From the NCBI RefSeq assembly GCF_004777465.1, contig NZ_CP038462.1, positions 2,480,001 to 2,544,000 of the forward strand: a stretch of DNA of 64,000 bases, written 5' to 3'. The notes under the pieces are model-generated. The model ran no database searches. It was not told the origin of the DNA and saw only the letters and a list, made by a program, of their open reading frames with translations. The stretch is from Nocardioides daphniae. Its GTDB lineage: Bacteria; Actinomycetota; Actinomycetes; Propionibacteriales; Nocardioidaceae. The stretch's first letter is position 1; each line of letters opens with the position of its first letter. A program made the position numbers and the translations under genes. This document shows, in pieces, positions 61,583 to 64,000 of the stretch.

Positions 61583-62953
61583 ATGAATGAGATCCCCGGC
61601 GGCACCGGAGCTGGCGACGACGACGGCGACCAGAACCCCTTCAAGGGCACCCCGTTCGAGCAGATGTTCTCCGCCTTCGGTGGGGCCTTCGGTGGGGCCT
61701 TCGGCGGCGCCACGGGCGGCGCCGGTGGGCCGGTGCCCGACCTCAGCGCGATCATGGCGCAGTTCCAGCGCATGATGACGCCGCACGACGGCCCCCTCAA
61801 CTGGGAGTTGGCCGTCGACACCGCCCGCAAGGCCGTGGCGCAGGGCAGCGACCCCTCCCCGACCCAGCGCCAGAAGGACGCCGTCGCCGACGCGATGCGA
61901 CTGGCCGACCTGTGGCTCGACCCGACCACCGACTTCCCCTCCGGCGTCGTGAGCGCGACCGTCTGGAGCCGCGCCGAGTGGATCGTCGAGACCACCGACG
62001 TCTGGAAGAAGCTCGTCGAGCCGATGGCCGGCTCGGCCGGCGACGCCCTGGCCCAGGCCCTGCCCGAGGAGATGCGGGCGATGGCCGGCCCCCTGCTCGG
62101 GATGCTGCGCCAGGCCTCCGGCGCCATGCTCGCCAACCAGGTCGGTGCCGCCCTCGGCGGCCTGGCCGGTGAGGTCTGGAGCTCGACCGACGTCGGCCTG
62201 CCGCTGGCGGCGCCGGGCCGCGCCGCGATCGTGCCGGCCAACGTCACCGAGTTCGCCGCCGGCCTCGACGTCACCGAGGACGACGTGCTGCTCTACGTCG
62301 CGCTGCGCGAGGCGGCCCACCACCGCCTCTTCGCGCACGTGCCGTGGCTCTCGGCGCACCTGCTCGGCGCGGTCTCCGACTACGCCGCCGGCATCGAGAT
62401 CGACACCAGCGGCATCGAGGAGCAGATGCGCGGCCTCGACATGAACGACATGGCCTCCATGCAGCAGGCCTTCGAAGGCGGTCTCTTCGACCTGAAGCCC
62501 TCCCCCGCCCAGCAGGCAGCGCTCGAGCGCCTCGAAGTGACCCTGGCCCTGGTCGAGGGCTGGGTCGACGAGGTCGTCGGCCAGGCCGTCGGCGAGCGGA
62601 TGCCCTCGGCCGGCAAGCTCCAGGAGGCCGTGCGCCGTCGGCGCGCTGCCGGCGGCCCCGCCGAGCAGACCTTCGCCAACCTGGTCGGCCTGGAGCTGCG
62701 TCCCCGACGCCTCCGCGACGCCTCCACGCTGTGGGGGTCACTGCGTACGCGGCAGGGCACCGAGGCGCGCGACGGCGTGTGGATGCATCCCGACCTTCTG
62801 CCCTCGGCCAGCGACCTGGACGACCCGCTGGGCTTCCGCGAGGGCGCTGACGCGACGACGCTGAGCGACGAGGAGTTCGAGGCGGGGCTCCGCGACCTCC
62901 TCGGCGGCCCGGGCGAGGACACCGACCCCGGCCCCGGCACGGAGCAGCCGTGA
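61583..62953 (+). CDS. Zincin-like metallopeptidase (DUF2342 / F420-associated hydrolase)
   Basis: A 456-residue soluble protein. Gly-rich N-terminus (FGGAFGGAFGGATGGAGG), then a helical body with a zinc-site candidate YVALREAAHHRLFAHVPWLS (E-A-A-H-H instead of HExxH), and YAAGIEIDTSGIEEQMRGLD, LALVEGWVDEVVGQAVGERM. It matches the zincin-like family (DUF2342), described in databases as F420 biosynthesis-associated, although no F420 gene is near; function not established. Overlaps the NUDIX gene by 4 nt (GTGA). Syntenic with M. tuberculosis Rv3195 next to Rv3194c. Confidence 0.9.
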   Translation: MNEIPGGTGAGDDDGDQNPFKGTPFEQMFSAFGGAFGGAFGGATGGAGGPVPDLSAIMAQFQRMMTPHDGPLNWELAVDTARKAVAQGSDPSPTQRQKDAVADAMRLADLWLDPTTDFPSGVVSATVWSRAEWIVETTDVWKKLVEPMAGSAGDALAQALPEEMRAMAGPLLGMLRQASGAMLANQVGAALGGLAGEVWSSTDVGLPLAAPGRAAIVPANVTEFAAGLDVTEDDVLLYVALREAAHHRLFAHVPWLSAHLLGAVSDYAAGIEIDTSGIEEQMRGLDMNDMASMQQAFEGGLFDLKPSPAQQAALERLEVTLALVEGWVDEVVGQAVGERMPSAGKLQEAVRRRRAAGGPAEQTFANLVGLELRPRRLRDASTLWGSLRTRQGTEARDGVWMHPDLLPSASDLDDPLGFREGADATTLSDEEFEAGLRDLLGGPGEDTDPGPGTEQP

Positions 62954-63534
62954 GTGGTGAGGCGTTGCACGCCGACGCCTGGGCCCGGCTGGTGGAGTGG
63001 CAGCCGACGGCCGGCCGGCAGGCCCGGCTGCGCGACCGTTTCGTCGCCCACCTCGCCTCCCAGCCCGAGGGCATGACCCGCGCCTGCTTCCCCGACCACG
63101 TGACCGCCGGCGTCGTCGTCCTCTCGGCCGACCTCGACCACGTGCTGCTCAACCTGCACCGCAAGGCCCAGCGGTGGTTCGCCTTCGGCGGCCACTGCGA
63201 GCCCGGCGACGCCACCCTCGCCGATGCGGCCCTGCGCGAGGGGCTGGAGGAGTCAGGGCTGGAGAGCCTTCGGCTGGACCCCGTCCCGGTGCACCTCGAC
63301 GAGCACGAGGTCGGCTTCTGCGACCCGCGTGGCCCTGTGCGTCACCTGGACGTGCGCTTCACCGCGCTGGCTCCCGAGGGCGCGTCGCACCGGGTCAGCG
63401 AGGAGTCCCTGGACGTCCGGTGGTGGCCGATCCACGCTCTGCCGGACGACCTCGAGGACGAGATGCACGAGCTGATCGCGACCGCCCGCGCCCGGTGGGC
63501 GAGCCGGGTGGGCGCTGCGGCGGGCGAGGCCTGA
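62950..63534 (+). CDS. NUDIX hydrolase
   Basis: A 194-residue NUDIX hydrolase. Box: FGGHCEPGDATLADAALREG followed by LEESGLESL. It acts on nucleoside diphosphates linked to another group; the substrate is unknown. An extra residue between the first Gly and R-E-x-x-E-E is common in this subgroup, and an Asp replaces the usual first Glu. GTG start overlaps the stop of the preceding gene, so it is coupled to the zincin gene. Confidence 0.9.
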   Translation: MSGEALHADAWARLVEWQPTAGRQARLRDRFVAHLASQPEGMTRACFPDHVTAGVVVLSADLDHVLLNLHRKAQRWFAFGGHCEPGDATLADAALREGLEESGLESLRLDPVPVHLDEHEVGFCDPRGPVRHLDVRFTALAPEGASHRVSEESLDVRWWPIHALPDDLEDEMHELIATARARWASRVGAAAGEA

Positions 63535-63544
63535 GCGGGCCTGC

Positions 63545-64000
63545 TCAGTCGACGTACTCGCTGCCCGGACGGTCGACGTCGGCCGCGTCGGACCACCCCA
63601 GCAGGTAGCCGCGGGCGCGCTCGGTCTTGGGGTAGCGGTTGACCCACGCCCAGAAGTCGTCGTCGTGACCGGGCACCAGCAGGTGGGCGAGCTCGTGCAC
63701 CAGCACGTAGTCGATGACCCAGGTGGGCATCCCCTGCAGCCGTGAGGAGAGGCGTACGGAGCGGTCCCCCGGCGTGCAGGACCCCCAGCGGGAGCGCTGG
63801 TTGTCGACCCAGCGCACCGAGGCCGCGGTGGCCAGGCCGCCGAAGATCTCGTCGTTGAGCTGGGCGGCACGCGCCATGAGCTGCTCGTCGGAGGGGCGCT
63901 TGCGGGCCTCCGAGCGCTCGAGCCGGCTCACCATCTCGGCGACCCACTTCTGCTCCTCGCGCTTGCTCATCCAGGCCGGCATGAGCACGACGACCTTGTC
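63545..64000 (-). CDS. YgjP-like (M48-type) zinc metallopeptidase, partial (runs off window end)
   Basis: At least 151 residues; the start lies beyond position 64000, since the frame is open with typical sequence to the end (DKVVVLMPAWMSKREEQKWV). Zinc motif HELAHLLVPGHDDDFWAWVN; an earlier VRWVDNQRSRWGSCTPGDRS is the conserved R-W-G-S-C motif. That fits YgjP/DUF45 metallopeptidases, which are probably intracellular. The C-terminus is complete. Confidence 0.88.
   Translation of the reverse strand, partial: DKVVVLMPAWMSKREEQKWVAEMVSRLERSEARKRPSDEQLMARAAQLNDEIFGGLATAASVRWVDNQRSRWGSCTPGDRSVRLSSRLQGMPTWVIDYVLVHELAHLLVPGHDDDFWAWVNRYPKTERARGYLLGWSDAADVDRPGSEYVD

Overview
The window is high-GC chromosomal DNA (roughly 70% G+C by eye), densely packed with genes and with many GTG starts and ATGA-type overlaps. 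Gene content and order point to an actinobacterium close to Nocardioides (family Nocardioidaceae): mycothiol-type SigH/RsrA, bL37, a PdtaS-type kinase, furA-katG, UPF0182, PPA1309 and fused DtxR-controlled iron uptake genes. I see no phage, insertion sequence, integrase, CRISPR array or rRNA operon. The only RNA genes are two identical initiator tRNAs.

Layout. 1-12.7 kb is a block also known around Mycobacterium tuberculosis sigH: pdtaS (partial), bL37, rsrA-sigH, an SRAP protein, aroA, rsgA and hisN. An unusual membrane-tethered ECF sigma factor fused to its own zinc-finger domain, transmembrane segment and a Pro/Thr stalk is inserted before aroA. 12.7-24.8 kb is mixed housekeeping: CBS protein, TrpB2, FKBP, DUF445, a cytidylyltransferase, a secreted HExxH protease, an acyl-CoA ligase, a patatin, a histidine kinase, chorismate mutase and mesaconyl-CoA hydratase. 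24.8-28.3 kb holds murL-murD2 plus a linked unknown gene, the alternative route for putting D-glutamate into peptidoglycan. 28.3-39.2 kb carries YibE/F, an AraC regulator with lipase, a maleate isomerase/PEP-mutase cluster, an alarmone synthetase and RocD. 39.3-44.1 kb is an iron region: DtxR boxes, an ABC iron importer with a double-length permease, bacterioferritin and its ferredoxin. 45.6-54.2 kb includes the first tRNA-fMet, a ferredoxin-NADP reductase, a rhodanese with a CstR-like persulfide sensor, a fasciclin protein and furA-katG. 54.3-64 kb ends with a flavin monooxygenase, the second tRNA-fMet, the coupled S16 protease-PPA1309-UPF0182 operon, moaE, a zincin-like protein, a NUDIX hydrolase and a YgjP-like metallopeptidase (partial).

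Regulation visible in the DNA includes a SigH-type promoter in front of sigH itself, DtxR/IdeR-like boxes in front of iron uptake and bfd, paired CCCCC-TA-GGGGG operators between the rhodanese and the CstR-like gene, a FurA-type box overlapping the furA promoter, and two 16-bp direct repeats 21 bp apart between the AraC gene and a lipase. About fifteen genes show a -10 hexamer (TANNNT) exactly 6-7 nt before the start codon, implying leaderless mRNAs.

Caution on sequence quality: about twenty genes, including katG, rsgA, fprA and murL, are split by single-base frame changes while all conserved motifs remain readable in the neighbouring frame. The clustering and the conserved targets make sequencing or assembly indels more likely than gene decay. 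I therefore annotate them as full genes with the breaks noted. The worst stretch is 40.37-41.75 kb.
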